Part shown: positions 16,440 through 23,784 of the stretch, in pieces
How the letters are laid out: every line of letters begins with the position of its first letter
Position numbering within the stretch: the first letter of the stretch is position 1
NCBI GenBank assembly: GCA_035627955.1
Contig: DASPKU010000012.1
Coordinates: 124,001 to 188,000 of the forward strand
From: Phycisphaerales bacterium
GTDB lineage: Bacteria > Planctomycetota > Phycisphaerae > Phycisphaerales > UBA1924
Direction of reading: 5' to 3'
DNA: 64,000 nt
Position numbers and translations under genes: made by a program
The notes under the pieces: model-generated
What the model was told of the DNA's origin: nothing
What the model saw: only the letters and a program-made list of their open reading frames with translations
Database searches by the model: none

Positions 16440-17249
16440 ATGAAGCGGTCCGACGAAGCCCCGATCACACCATTGGAGCTGCCTCGGCACATCCAGCGGT
16501 TGCTGGTGTTCGGCGGTTCCTTCGACCCTCCGCACTCGTATCACCTGAGCGGGCCGTTCGCCGCCTGGAGGATGTTCTGCGACGAGTTCGCGGAGGTGCT
16601 GTACGTCCCCGCGGCGAAGAGCCCGTTCAAGCCGGATGGAACCCGCGCCAGCGACGAGCACCGGCTCGCGATGCTGCGGCTGGCGCTCGATGGGTCACAC
16701 CCGATCTGGACTGATGAGATCGATCGGGCGGCGTGGGAACGAGCGCGGGGGGTAGAGCGACCGAGCTACACGGTGGACACACTGCGGCGGCTGCGGGAGG
16801 TGGTCCCCGATGTCGAGCTGCGCCTGCTGATCGGGTCAGACCAGTTGGCCGGGCTCCGCCGGTGGAAAGACGTGCGGCAAGTGGTGCGGCTGGCGGAGCC
16901 GCTGGTGCTGGTGCGTCCCCCGGTGACGACGGTGCACGGGGTGTGGAACGCGTTGGACCAGAACTTCTGGACGATGCCTGAGCTGCGGGAGTGGTGCGGT
17001 CGCATCGCGCCCAACGTACCCGTCGAAGAGTCATCAACGCGCGCGCGTGATGCCATCCCCGGAGCGCCTGACCAGGCGCACTTGTGGGAGGGGGTGGAAC
17101 CGCTGCGGGGAATCAGCCGGCGTGTGGCGGAGTACATCATCGCCAACAACCTGTACGGGTTTCGGACAGAAGGGAAGAAGGCCGTCCGACCAGGAGACCA
17201 TCGCCCGGCAAGAGCGGTGACACTCAAGGGTCGGAAGGGTCCCAAGTAG
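16440..17249 (+). CDS. nadD: Nicotinate-nucleotide adenylyltransferase
   Basis: A 269-residue enzyme of NAD synthesis that joins nicotinate mononucleotide to AMP from ATP. It has the nucleotidyltransferase motif GGSFDPPHSYHL near residue 26, PAAKSPFKPDG, GSDQLAGLRRW, and ESSTRARDAIPG in place of the family's ISSTxxR. I chose ATG 16440; a longer GTG start at 16377 would overlap the tRNA. The C-terminal ~30 residues are basic and beyond the usual end. It is a soluble cytoplasmic enzyme, convergent with metK. Confidence 0.85.
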   Translation: MKRSDEAPITPLELPRHIQRLLVFGGSFDPPHSYHLSGPFAAWRMFCDEFAEVLYVPAAKSPFKPDGTRASDEHRLAMLRLALDGSHPIWTDEIDRAAWERARGVERPSYTVDTLRRLREVVPDVELRLLIGSDQLAGLRRWKDVRQVVRLAEPLVLVRPPVTTVHGVWNALDQNFWTMPELREWCGRIAPNVPVEESSTRARDAIPGAPDQAHLWEGVEPLRGISRRVAEYIIANNLYGFRTEGKKAVRPGDHRPARAVTLKGRKGPK

Positions 17250-17315
17250 CACGACCACAGGTGGTGTGCGGCCGAGCGAACCGGATGCTTGCACAACGCC
17301 GGCGCTGACCGGTAC

Positions 17316-18512
17316 TCAGACGAGCTTCTTCAGCGCCTCCGCCTTGTCCGTCCGCTCCCACGTAAAGTGGCTGAGCTTCTCGCCGCGGTGCTCGCGCTTG
17401 ACGCGGTCGTAGTAGGCCTGCTCGAAGGGCTTGCGGCCGAAGTGCCCGTGGCGGGCGGTGGCCGAGTAGATCGGCTTGCGCAGCTGCAGCGTCTCGATGA
17501 TCTTCTTGGGGGTCAGCCCGAACACGTCGCGCACGGCCTTGCTGATCTTCTCCTCGTCCGCCTTGTTGGTGCCGAAGCAGTCAACCAGCACCGAGGTCGG
17601 CTCGGCCACGCCGATGGCGTACGACAGCTGGATCTCGCACTTGTCCGCCAGCCCCGCAGCCACCACGTTCTTGGCGATGTACCGCGCCATGTACGCGGCG
17701 GAGCGATCGACCTTGGTCGGGTCCTTGCCCGAGAAGGCCCCGCCGCCGTGACGGCCCATGCCGCCGTAGGTGTCCACGATGATCTTGCGGCCGGTGAGGC
17801 CGGTGTCGCCGTGGGGCCCGCCGATCTCGAAGCGGCCGGTGGGGTTGACGTGGATCTTGATGCCCGGGTTCCACCACTCCTTGAGCACGGGCTTGAAGAT
17901 CTGCTCGACGACCTCGCGCTTGAGCTGCTCCTGCCGCTCGTTCCACGAGGGGTCGTGCTGCGTGCTGAGCACCAGCGTGTCGATGCGGACGGGCTTGTTG
18001 CCCTCGTACTCGACCGTGACCTGGCTCTTGGCGTCGGGGCGCAGGCCGGAGATCTTGTTCTCCTTGCGGACGTGGGCCTGCTGCTCGACGAGCTGGTGGG
18101 CGAGCTGGATCGCCAGCGGCATCAGCTCGGGCGTGTCCTTGCACGCGAAGCCGAACATCATGCCCTGGTCGCCCGCGCCCTCGCGGTCCACGCCCATGGC
18201 GATGTCGTTGCTCTGCTTGTTGAGCGCCACCATCACGCCCGCGGAGTCGGCGTCGAAGCGCATGTCGCCGGTGATGTAGCCGATGTCGCGAATGGTCTCG
18301 CGGACCAGGTCGGGGATGCTCACGTAGGTGTTGGTGGTCACCTCGCCCGCGACCACCACCAGCCCGGTGCAGCACAGCGTCTCGCAGGCCACGCGGCTGT
18401 ACGGGTCGTCGGCTAGCATCGCATCCAGGATCGCGTCGGAGATCTGGTCCGCGACTTTGTCGGGGTGCCCCATCGACACGGACTCAGACGTAAACAGGCT
18501 CGCACGCGGCAT
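17316..18512 (-). CDS. metK: S-adenosylmethionine synthetase
   Basis: A 398-residue enzyme that makes S-adenosylmethionine from methionine and ATP. The start ATG 18512 gives [20 protein letters not shown] with the signature [17 protein letters not shown]. Other family motifs are [32 protein letters not shown] and [19 protein letters not shown]. Length is normal. The ~230 bp between this start and the divergent purM form the 5' leader. I looked for a SAM-type riboswitch there and could not recognise one. Confidence 0.95.
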   Translation of the reverse strand: MPRASLFTSESVSMGHPDKVADQISDAILDAMLADDPYSRVACETLCCTGLVVVAGEVTTNTYVSIPDLVRETIRDIGYITGDMRFDADSAGVMVALNKQSNDIAMGVDREGAGDQGMMFGFACKDTPELMPLAIQLAHQLVEQQAHVRKENKISGLRPDAKSQVTVEYEGNKPVRIDTLVLSTQHDPSWNERQEQLKREVVEQIFKPVLKEWWNPGIKIHVNPTGRFEIGGPHGDTGLTGRKIIVDTYGGMGRHGGGAFSGKDPTKVDRSAAYMARYIAKNVVAAGLADKCEIQLSYAIGVAEPTSVLVDCFGTNKADEEKISKAVRDVFGLTPKKIIETLQLRKPIYSATARHGHFGRKPFEQAYYDRVKREHRGEKLSHFTWERTDKAEALKKLV

Positions 18513-18742
18513 GTCGTGGATCTCTCTATATGGACCGGGGCGGGATTGCCCACCGGGCCCGAAGGGTAGGTCAGAACCGGGAGCGGTGGCGGCACCAAAG
18601 CCCTCTACCCGCCCACAGCACGAGCCCATGCCGCGGCTTTCTCCGCTCGATGCCCCGGCGCCGAGGGGGCTAACTACCCGGATTTCCACCCGCATGACCC
18701 GCGGAGCGTCCACCCCTCTATTCAGGCCGTTATCCTCTGTGC

Positions 18743-19918
18743 ATGGCCGCCCTTAAAACCAGCCCTTCCAGCCCAAAGCCCCTCACCTACGCCTCCTCCG
18801 GCGTCGACATCGACCAGAAGGACGCCTTCACCGAGTCCCTCGACTCGATGCTCCGCAAAACCTACACCGACCGCGTCATCCCCAACCCCGGCGGGTTCGC
18901 GGGGCTGTTCCGGCTGGACTACAAGCAGCGGCTCTTCGCCCGCAACTACAAGGACCCGGTCCTGGTCGCCTGCTGCGACGGCGTGGGCACCAAGGTCCTG
19001 CTCGCGACCGAGATGCAGACCTTCGACACCGTCGGCATCGACCTGGTCGCGATGAACGTCAACGACCTCATCGTGCAGGGGGCCGAGCCGCTCTTCTTCC
19101 TTGACTACATCGCCACGCCCGTCATCGACAAGAAGTTCCTCAGCGACATCGTCAAGGGGATCGCCGAGGGCTGCAAGCGGAGCGGGTGCGCCCTCATCGG
19201 CGGCGAGACCGCCAACATGCCCGACATCTACAAGAAGGGCGACTTCGACCTCGCCGGCTTCTGCGTGGGCGTCGCCGAGCTCAAGAAGATCCAGAAGCCC
19301 ACCCGCGTCAAGCACGGCGACGTCATCCTCGGCCTCGCCAGCGATGGCATCCACTCCAACGGCTACACCCTCGTCCGCAACGTGGTGAAACAGGCGGGGC
19401 TCGACCTCCACCGCGTTTACGAGGAGCTCGTACCAAACACGGAGGCACGGAGGCGAGGAGGCAAGAAGAAAGCGAGCGGAAAGAAGGGTTCTGCTCCGAC
19501 TTCCGACTTCCCACTTCCCACTTTGGGCCAGGTCCTCCTCACCCCCACCCGCCTCTACGCCGACCCCATCGTCCGCCTGCAGCGCGGCTACCACGTCAAG
19601 AACGTTATCTCGGGCATGGCCCACATCACCGGCAGCGGCATCCCCGGCAACCTCTGCCGCGCGCTCCCGAGCAACCTCGACGCCGTGGTCGACCGCGCCG
19701 CCTGGCCCCGCCCCGCCGTGTTCTCGTTCCTGCAGGACAAGGGCAACATCCCCGAAGAGGAGATGTGGCGCATCTTCAACATGGGCATCGGCTACTGCGT
19801 CATCGTCAAGAAGAGCTTCGCCGACAGCGTGGCCGAGCGCCTCACCAAACTCGGCGAGACCGTGTACACGATCGGCACCGTGCAGAAGAACGGCAAGGGC
19901 GAGGTGCGGTGGAAGTGA
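18743..19918 (+). CDS. purM: Phosphoribosylformylglycinamidine cyclo-ligase with internal insert
   Basis: A 391-residue PurM/AIR synthetase of purine synthesis. Recognisable blocks are [127 protein letters not shown] and [11 protein letters not shown]. Between YEELV and LLTPTRLY, where the family normally has only a few residues, lies an extra basic Gly/Lys/Arg-rich stretch of about 35 residues ([15 protein letters not shown]...). It is encoded by DNA that looks like an intergenic repeat. The site lies on a surface loop in known PurM structures, so activity is plausible. The next gene overlaps the stop (TGATG). Confidence 0.93.
   Translation: MAALKTSPSSPKPLTYASSGVDIDQKDAFTESLDSMLRKTYTDRVIPNPGGFAGLFRLDYKQRLFARNYKDPVLVACCDGVGTKVLLATEMQTFDTVGIDLVAMNVNDLIVQGAEPLFFLDYIATPVIDKKFLSDIVKGIAEGCKRSGCALIGGETANMPDIYKKGDFDLAGFCVGVAELKKIQKPTRVKHGDVILGLASDGIHSNGYTLVRNVVKQAGLDLHRVYEELVPNTEARRRGGKKKASGKKGSAPTSDFPLPTLGQVLLTPTRLYADPIVRLQRGYHVKNVISGMAHITGSGIPGNLCRALPSNLDAVVDRAAWPRPAVFSFLQDKGNIPEEEMWRIFNMGIGYCVIVKKSFADSVAERLTKLGETVYTIGTVQKNGKGEVRWK
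19432..19530 (+). repeat. Repeat-like insert within purM
   Basis: The DNA reads ACACGGAGGCACGGAGGCGA followed by purine-rich sequence and then a pyrimidine run with ACTTCCGACTTCCCACTTCC. The first part resembles the ACACGGAG arm of the inverted repeat at 25350-25446 and the second resembles the CACTTTTC arms at 33176-33256. It is translated in frame as a low-complexity loop. Confidence 0.5.
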
Positions 19919-20277
19919 TGAACGAGGCCGAGCTCCAAGGGAAGATCTTCAACACGTTCATGAGGGCCGGTTCTCCGTGGACGTCCCTCGACGCCGAGGC
20001 CGTGGACGAGCTCGCGTTCCACCTGACGGACTGGCTCGCTGACCTTGAGAAGCTCGTCACGCTCTACAACTCCGAGCGATGGGACCCCGAGCAAGCCGAA
20101 GACATCATCCTCGGGTTCCTGATTCATGCTTCGAACCACGTGCCTGCGGCTCACCGCATCTTGATGGACAAGCCAGCCACCGATGTCTTTCAACTCGGCG
20201 CTGTTCAGGGCACAGGCCAACCCCGTCGCAAGCCGGGCGAGCCATACCCGGACGAACCGCCTCCGGGGAACCCGTAG
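19918..20277 (+). CDS. Hypothetical protein coupled to purM
   Basis: A 119-residue acidic helical protein starting at ATG 19918, which overlaps the purM stop (TGATG). It begins [20 protein letters not shown] and has AVDELAFHLTDWLADLEKLV and AEDIILGFLIHASNHVPAAH; no family recognised. Its last residues are encoded by a palindromic repeat, and its TAG stop lies in the loop of that hairpin (GGAACCCGTAGGGGTCC). The coupling suggests co-expression with purM, but not a role in purine synthesis. Confidence 0.6.
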   Translation: MNEAELQGKIFNTFMRAGSPWTSLDAEAVDELAFHLTDWLADLEKLVTLYNSERWDPEQAEDIILGFLIHASNHVPAAHRILMDKPATDVFQLGAVQGTGQPRRKPGEPYPDEPPPGNP

Positions 20278-20329
20278 GGGTCCTCTCCTAGCCGGGGGTC
20301 GGAGCGAGTCTTCGAGCGACACCCCCGGT
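20268..20329 (+). repeat. REP-like composite palindrome, copy 1
   Basis: A mini-hairpin GGAACCCGTAGGGGTCC (imperfect) is followed after ~7 bp by a larger imperfect palindrome starting CCGGGGGTCGGAGCGAG and ending CGAGCGACACCCCCGG. Its orientation matches copy 3 and is inverse to copies 2 and 4. Confidence 0.75.
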
Positions 20330-20403
20330 ACGGTGACGCGCGAGGCACGGACCCGAAGGGTTCCCCACCCGCAACCGCCTGCTCGGGCCCAAGTAGAATC
20401 GAC

Positions 20404-20907
20404 ATGAGATCCCCCGCGGCCAAGGTCTTCGTCTGCGTCGCCCTCGGCAGCCTGCTGCTCTTCGGCCTCTTCGCCTACACCAGCCTGCAGCGCCAGCACG
20501 AGGTCGACGTGAACTCCGGCCGCACAAGGCAGGCGACCACGCTCTGGGGCCTGAACTTCGGTTGGGAGGAGCAGGACACCGAGTTCTCCCGGCTGCTCGC
20601 GCAGGCCGACCTCGAGCCCGCGCCCACCGTGTGGCGGCGTTATCACACCAATGCCCGCTACCTCCGCGTCCACTACACCTACGGCGGGATCATGTCCACC
20701 GTGCGCGGGCTGCTGGAGTGTTCGGACTCTCTCAACGTACCGACCCCCGACCGCGTACGGCTCGCCCTCGCCGCCCGCCAGTGCCTCCAGGCCCGCGACC
20801 GCTTCAGCCTTGAGGTGGACTTCGACAACCCGATGATTGAGGTGCGGGCCGAGAACGGCACGCCCCTCGAACGCTGGCCCGTTGCGTCGCCCTCCCGGAC
20901 CCCGTAG
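20404..20907 (+). CDS. Hypothetical membrane-anchored protein
   Basis: A 167-residue protein with one N-terminal hydrophobic helix (VFVCVALGSLLLFGLFAYTS), so it is probably anchored with the rest outside the membrane. The body (TTLWGLNFGWEEQDTEFSRL, WRRYHTNARYLRVHYTYGG) has no recognised domain. The C-terminal residues PSRTP and the TAG stop come from the mini-hairpin of repeat copy 2, so the repeat probably replaced the original end of the gene. It lies between repeat copies 1 and 2. Confidence 0.6.
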   Translation: MRSPAAKVFVCVALGSLLLFGLFAYTSLQRQHEVDVNSGRTRQATTLWGLNFGWEEQDTEFSRLLAQADLEPAPTVWRRYHTNARYLRVHYTYGGIMSTVRGLLECSDSLNVPTPDRVRLALAARQCLQARDRFSLEVDFDNPMIEVRAENGTPLERWPVASPSRTP

Positions 20908-20987
20908 GGGTCCTCTTGAGCGGTCCGGGGGTGTCGCTCGCGGACTCGCTCCGACCCCCGGCTACTGGCGATGACGCCTACGGCGTC
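20897..20987 (+). repeat. REP-like composite palindrome, copy 2
   Basis: Perfect mini-hairpin GGACCCCGTAGGGGTCC (20897-20913), larger palindrome from CCGGGGGTGTCGCTCG to CTCCGACCCCCGG (20925-20961), then a second mini-hairpin GACGCCTACGGCGTC (20973-20987). It flanks the transposase gene on its 3' side and is inverse to copy 3. Confidence 0.8.
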
Positions 20988-21030
20988 GGGGAGCGCGGCT
21001 CCGACCGCATCGGCAGCTGCCCAACTCCCC

Positions 21031-21471
21031 TCAATCCCACACGTACCGCTCGTCCCACTCCATCTTGTACTTCGTCATGATCGCCCGCATCTCGTCCTGG
21101 AACCCGCGTTCCGCGTGGTGCTCCTTCTGCCCCGCGATGTACGCCCGCAGCGGCTCCACCCCGGACTCGCCGATGGAGAACGCGAAGTACCCCTCCTGCC
21201 ACTTGAACGCCCCCCGCTCGTTCATCCACCGCGACGAATCGCGCTTGACGTCCAGCATCAGGTCCGACAGTGCCGTCACCTTCCCCAGGCTCACCAGCAT
21301 GTGCACGTGGTTCGCCGTGCCGCCCATGGCAAGAAGCACCGACGCCCGCCCGCGGCAGACGCCGCCGATGTACGAGTACAGGTCGCTCTCCAGCCCCTCG
21401 GGGATGAAATCGGCGCGCTCCTTGGTCGAGAACGCAATGTGCAGGAGGATCTTCGTCAGTGTGGTCGCCAT
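21031..21471 (-). CDS. REP-associated tyrosine transposase (IS200/Y1 family)
   Basis: A 146-residue Y1 HUH-type transposase. The metal-binding HUH motif is HVH in TANHVHMLVSLGK, and the catalytic Tyr is in the helix AYIAGQKEHH. The N-terminal IAFSTKERADFI and the WQEGYFAFSIGESG strand are family-typical. It acts on single-stranded DNA hairpins. It sits between inverted copies of the palindromic repeat (copies 2 and 3), the arrangement known for RAYT genes that spread REP elements. No accessory IS200/IS605 gene is present. It is intact and so possibly active. Confidence 0.85.
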   Translation of the reverse strand: MATTLTKILLHIAFSTKERADFIPEGLESDLYSYIGGVCRGRASVLLAMGGTANHVHMLVSLGKVTALSDLMLDVKRDSSRWMNERGAFKWQEGYFAFSIGESGVEPLRAYIAGQKEHHAERGFQDEMRAIMTKYKMEWDERYVWD

Positions 21472-21496
21472 GTGCTGAGCCTACCGCGCACCCGCC

Positions 21497-21622
21497 GGAC
21501 CCCGTAGGGGTCCTCTCCAGTAGCCGGGGGTCGGAGCGAGCCCCGAAGGGGGCGAGCGACACCCCCGGTCCGCGGCCGCGCGATGATGTTGGTGTTCGAT
21601 GAGCTCGACCCCGCAGGGGTCG
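21497..21622 (-). repeat. REP-like composite palindrome, copy 3
   Basis: Mini-hairpin GGACCCCGTAGGGGTCC (21497-21513), then the larger palindrome from CCGGGGGTCGGAGCGAG to ACCCCCGG (21524-21568) with an inner CCCCGAAGGGG, and another mini-hairpin CGACCCCGCAGGGGTCG (21606-21622). It flanks the 5' side of the transposase gene. Confidence 0.8.
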
Positions 21623-21698
21623 TCGCTGCATACGACCGCACGGTTGCTGTTTCGTCCATCCGATCACGGACGCATCGTCGCACCCGCGCGCGCGGCGA

Positions 21699-21800
21699 GG
21701 ACCCCTACGGGGTCCAACGTCCCGCGCCGCCGCATACCGGGGGTGTCGCTCGCGGACTCGCTCCGACCCCCGGCTACTGGAGAGCAGGCCTACGGCCTGC
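21699..21800 (+). repeat. REP-like composite palindrome, copy 4
   Basis: GGACCCCTACGGGGTCC (21699-21715), then the large palindrome in the same orientation as copy 2 (21737-21773), then GCAGGCCTACGGCCTGC (21784-21800). The final hairpin has a different stem but keeps the TAC loop, so it is a compensated variant. Confidence 0.8.
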
Positions 21801-22261
21801 AAAGGCCCGCGCGCGGGAACGCGCACCCGCGCGCGAAGGCACTGCGGGCACCGGGGCACGCGCACGACGACGATGATCGCGAACGCCTCGCTCGTGCGCG
21901 TGACCGCCACGCGCGCATGAGCGCGCGTCGGCCGCACGCCGCCGCGTGTCACGCGCCCGCGGCCGCGTGGCGCCGCGCGGCGGCCGCACGTCCGCGACGG
22001 CATGCCGCGTGCCCGTGCACTCATGACGCGTGTCGGCGCTCCGCTGACACGCGTCGGCGCTCCGCTGGCACACGTCCCCGCGCCGCCAACGCCCGTCCGC
22101 CGCCGCCCGGCGCGACAAAATGTCGCCGCCGCGCCCGTCTTCTAACCCGCCGCCCCCGCCCCACTTGCGCGACGCCCACCACGCCCGCACCCGCGCCCCC
22201 CCGCACAATCTCTCCAGCCCGAATAAAGCCACCCTCCGCCCGCGCCGATCACTTCAGCATC
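21801..22261. other. CpG-dense gene-free stretch with inverted repeat
   Basis: About 460 bp of extremely CG/GC-dinucleotide-rich DNA (many GCGC, CGCG, CGACG words), unlike neighbouring genes. It contains the perfect inverted repeat GACGCGTGTC (22025-22034) / GACACGCGTC (22046-22055) and a direct repeat of GTCGGCGCTCCGCTG. An open frame crosses it but gives only Ala/Arg/Pro/His-rich sequence. I see no gene in it. Confidence 0.5.
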
Positions 22262-22996
22262 ATGCGAATCCTCCCCCGCACCATCCCCGAGCAGATCCAG
22301 TTCTTCGAGACGCGCCTGCCCGACTGGTCGCTCGACCCCGCGGGCCTGGGCCTCTCGAGCGAGACAGTCGCGCAGCTCGAGGAGCTCACCGCGCAGGCAC
22401 GTGCCGCCTACCAGGCCGCGGAGCTCGTCCGAGCCCAGGCCAAGGCCGCGACGCTTGCCCTGCACACCGCCATGGCGCAGCTGCTCAAGCCCGGCGCCGC
22501 CGCCATCACCACCATCAAGGCAAAGGCCGTCACCATGAACGACCCCACGATCAACAGCCGCGCCCGCATCGACGCACCAAAGGACCCCAGCCCGGTGCCC
22601 GCGCCCCACGCTCCCACCACCCCCACCGCTTCCATCGATGGGACGGGCAGCGTGCGCCTGGCCTGGCGCGGGACCGGACCCACAGGCACCAACAACGGCC
22701 CCGGCGCCCGCGGCGGCGCCGGCACCACCTTCATCATCTACCGCCAGGACCCCGGCGCCGCGGGGCCGCGCATCGTCGGCATGACCAGCGAGCTGCACTA
22801 CACCGACGAGACCGCCCCGCTCGTGCCCGGCGCACCCGTGCTGTACACACTCCAGGCCATGCGGGCGGGCAAGGCCAGCCCCATGACCATGCCTATCGCC
22901 ATCGACCTGCCCGTGCGCCCGCACGCCGCGCATCAACTGAACACACCGGCCGCTCCCCCGGCGTTCGACGAAAACGCGCGACGACGCGCGGCCTGA
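22262..22996 (+). CDS. Fibronectin-III-like domain protein
   Basis: A 244-residue protein starting at ATG 22262. The N-terminal half is a helical region (MRILPRTIPEQIQFFETRLP, LEELTAQARAAYQAAELVRA, KAATLALHTAMAQLL) and the second half is a fibronectin-III-like beta domain (GSVRLAWRGTGP, TTFIIYRQDPG, HYTDETAPLV, VLYTLQAMRAGKASPMT). This layout recurs in planctomycetes in a cytoplasmic protein family of unknown role. No signal peptide. A good terminator follows. The preceding repeats and CpG-dense stretch suggest it stands alone. Confidence 0.65.
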   Translation: MRILPRTIPEQIQFFETRLPDWSLDPAGLGLSSETVAQLEELTAQARAAYQAAELVRAQAKAATLALHTAMAQLLKPGAAAITTIKAKAVTMNDPTINSRARIDAPKDPSPVPAPHAPTTPTASIDGTGSVRLAWRGTGPTGTNNGPGARGGAGTTFIIYRQDPGAAGPRIVGMTSELHYTDETAPLVPGAPVLYTLQAMRAGKASPMTMPIAIDLPVRPHAAHQLNTPAAPPAFDENARRRAA

Positions 22997-23033
22997 CGAA
23001 TCACTGCTCCTGACACGATCGGGGACACGGATA

Positions 23034-23083
23034 CGACGCCGGGCCCGCCTGAAAACACGATCGGGGCCCGCGGCGTCGTTTTT
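23034..23083 (+). terminator. Rho-independent terminator
   Basis: CGACGCCGGGCCC (23034-23046) pairs with GGGCCCGCGGCGTCG after a ~17-nt loop and is followed by a run of five T. It ends the fibronectin-like gene. Confidence 0.75.
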
Positions 23084-23133
23084 GGACGCCGCTCGTCCCA
23101 CGACATCATCCCCGCCCCGTTTACACTGCCTCC

Positions 23134-23784
23134 GTGTGCGCCATCGTCTTTCTTCCCCTCCTCGCCTGGGGCCTCATGATCGCGGCCGCCAACGCCATCT
23201 CGTGGGCGGGCATCCCGCGCCCTTCGCGCGGGGTGATCGACGACCGCCAGTGCCTCTCCTGCGGCTACTCGCTCGAAGGCCTGCCCGGGAACGCCGCGTG
23301 CCCCGAGTGCGGCACGCGCGAGCGGTACTCGGCGTTCATGGCCCGCCGCACCGCGCCACCGGAGGTGCCGCTCAGGGCCGCTCTCGTCGCGCTCGCGGGG
23401 GTGCTGCCGGCGGCGTACCCCTGCTTCTTCCTGGGCAGCCGCGGGGGCGAGGTCCTGCCGGTGATCGTGTTCGTGCTCATCGTGCACGTGTTCATGAGCG
23501 CCTCGGCCACCACGCTCATCGCGATCCGCCGCGACCCCCGCCTCACCCGCACCTTTATGATCATGCCCGCGGCGGTGCAGTTCCTCGTGGGCGCGTTCTT
23601 CGTGGTCACCTGGGTGCGTGGAGGGTCGTACCGCGACGACGCGCCGGTGGTGGCCGCGGGGGCAACGGGGCTGGGCCTGGCCGTCAGCATGGTCGTGTAC
23701 TTCCTGATGGCGGTCACCACGTACCTCTCGCTCGGCGTGCTGGGTCCAAGCCGCCCGGATGCCGATGATCAGGGCACACCGTGA
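23134..23784 (+). CDS. Membrane protein with N-terminal zinc ribbon
   Basis: A 216-residue protein. A first hydrophobic helix (CAIVFLPLLAWGLMIAAANA) precedes a zinc ribbon of the planctomycete type, CLSCGYSLEGLPGNAACPEC. Three or four further membrane helices follow (ALVALAGVLPAAYPCFFLG, LPVIVFVLIVHVFM, MPAAVQFLVGAFFVVTW, GLGLAVSMVVYFLMAVTTYL). Function unknown; the ribbon would face the cytoplasm. Its end overlaps the start of the next gene by 4 bp (GTGA), so the two are coupled. Confidence 0.7.
   Translation: MCAIVFLPLLAWGLMIAAANAISWAGIPRPSRGVIDDRQCLSCGYSLEGLPGNAACPECGTRERYSAFMARRTAPPEVPLRAALVALAGVLPAAYPCFFLGSRGGEVLPVIVFVLIVHVFMSASATTLIAIRRDPRLTRTFMIMPAAVQFLVGAFFVVTWVRGGSYRDDAPVVAAGATGLGLAVSMVVYFLMAVTTYLSLGVLGPSRPDADDQGTP

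Noticed and set aside
18513-18742. SAM riboswitch upstream of metK
   Set aside because: I looked for known SAM/SAH riboswitch core motifs on the minus strand and found none I could recognise.
21599-22261. N-terminal extension of the fibronectin-like gene through the CpG-dense stretch
   Set aside because: The translated part is Arg/Ala/Pro/His-rich and crosses a REP palindrome; ATG 22262 starts a protein-like sequence.
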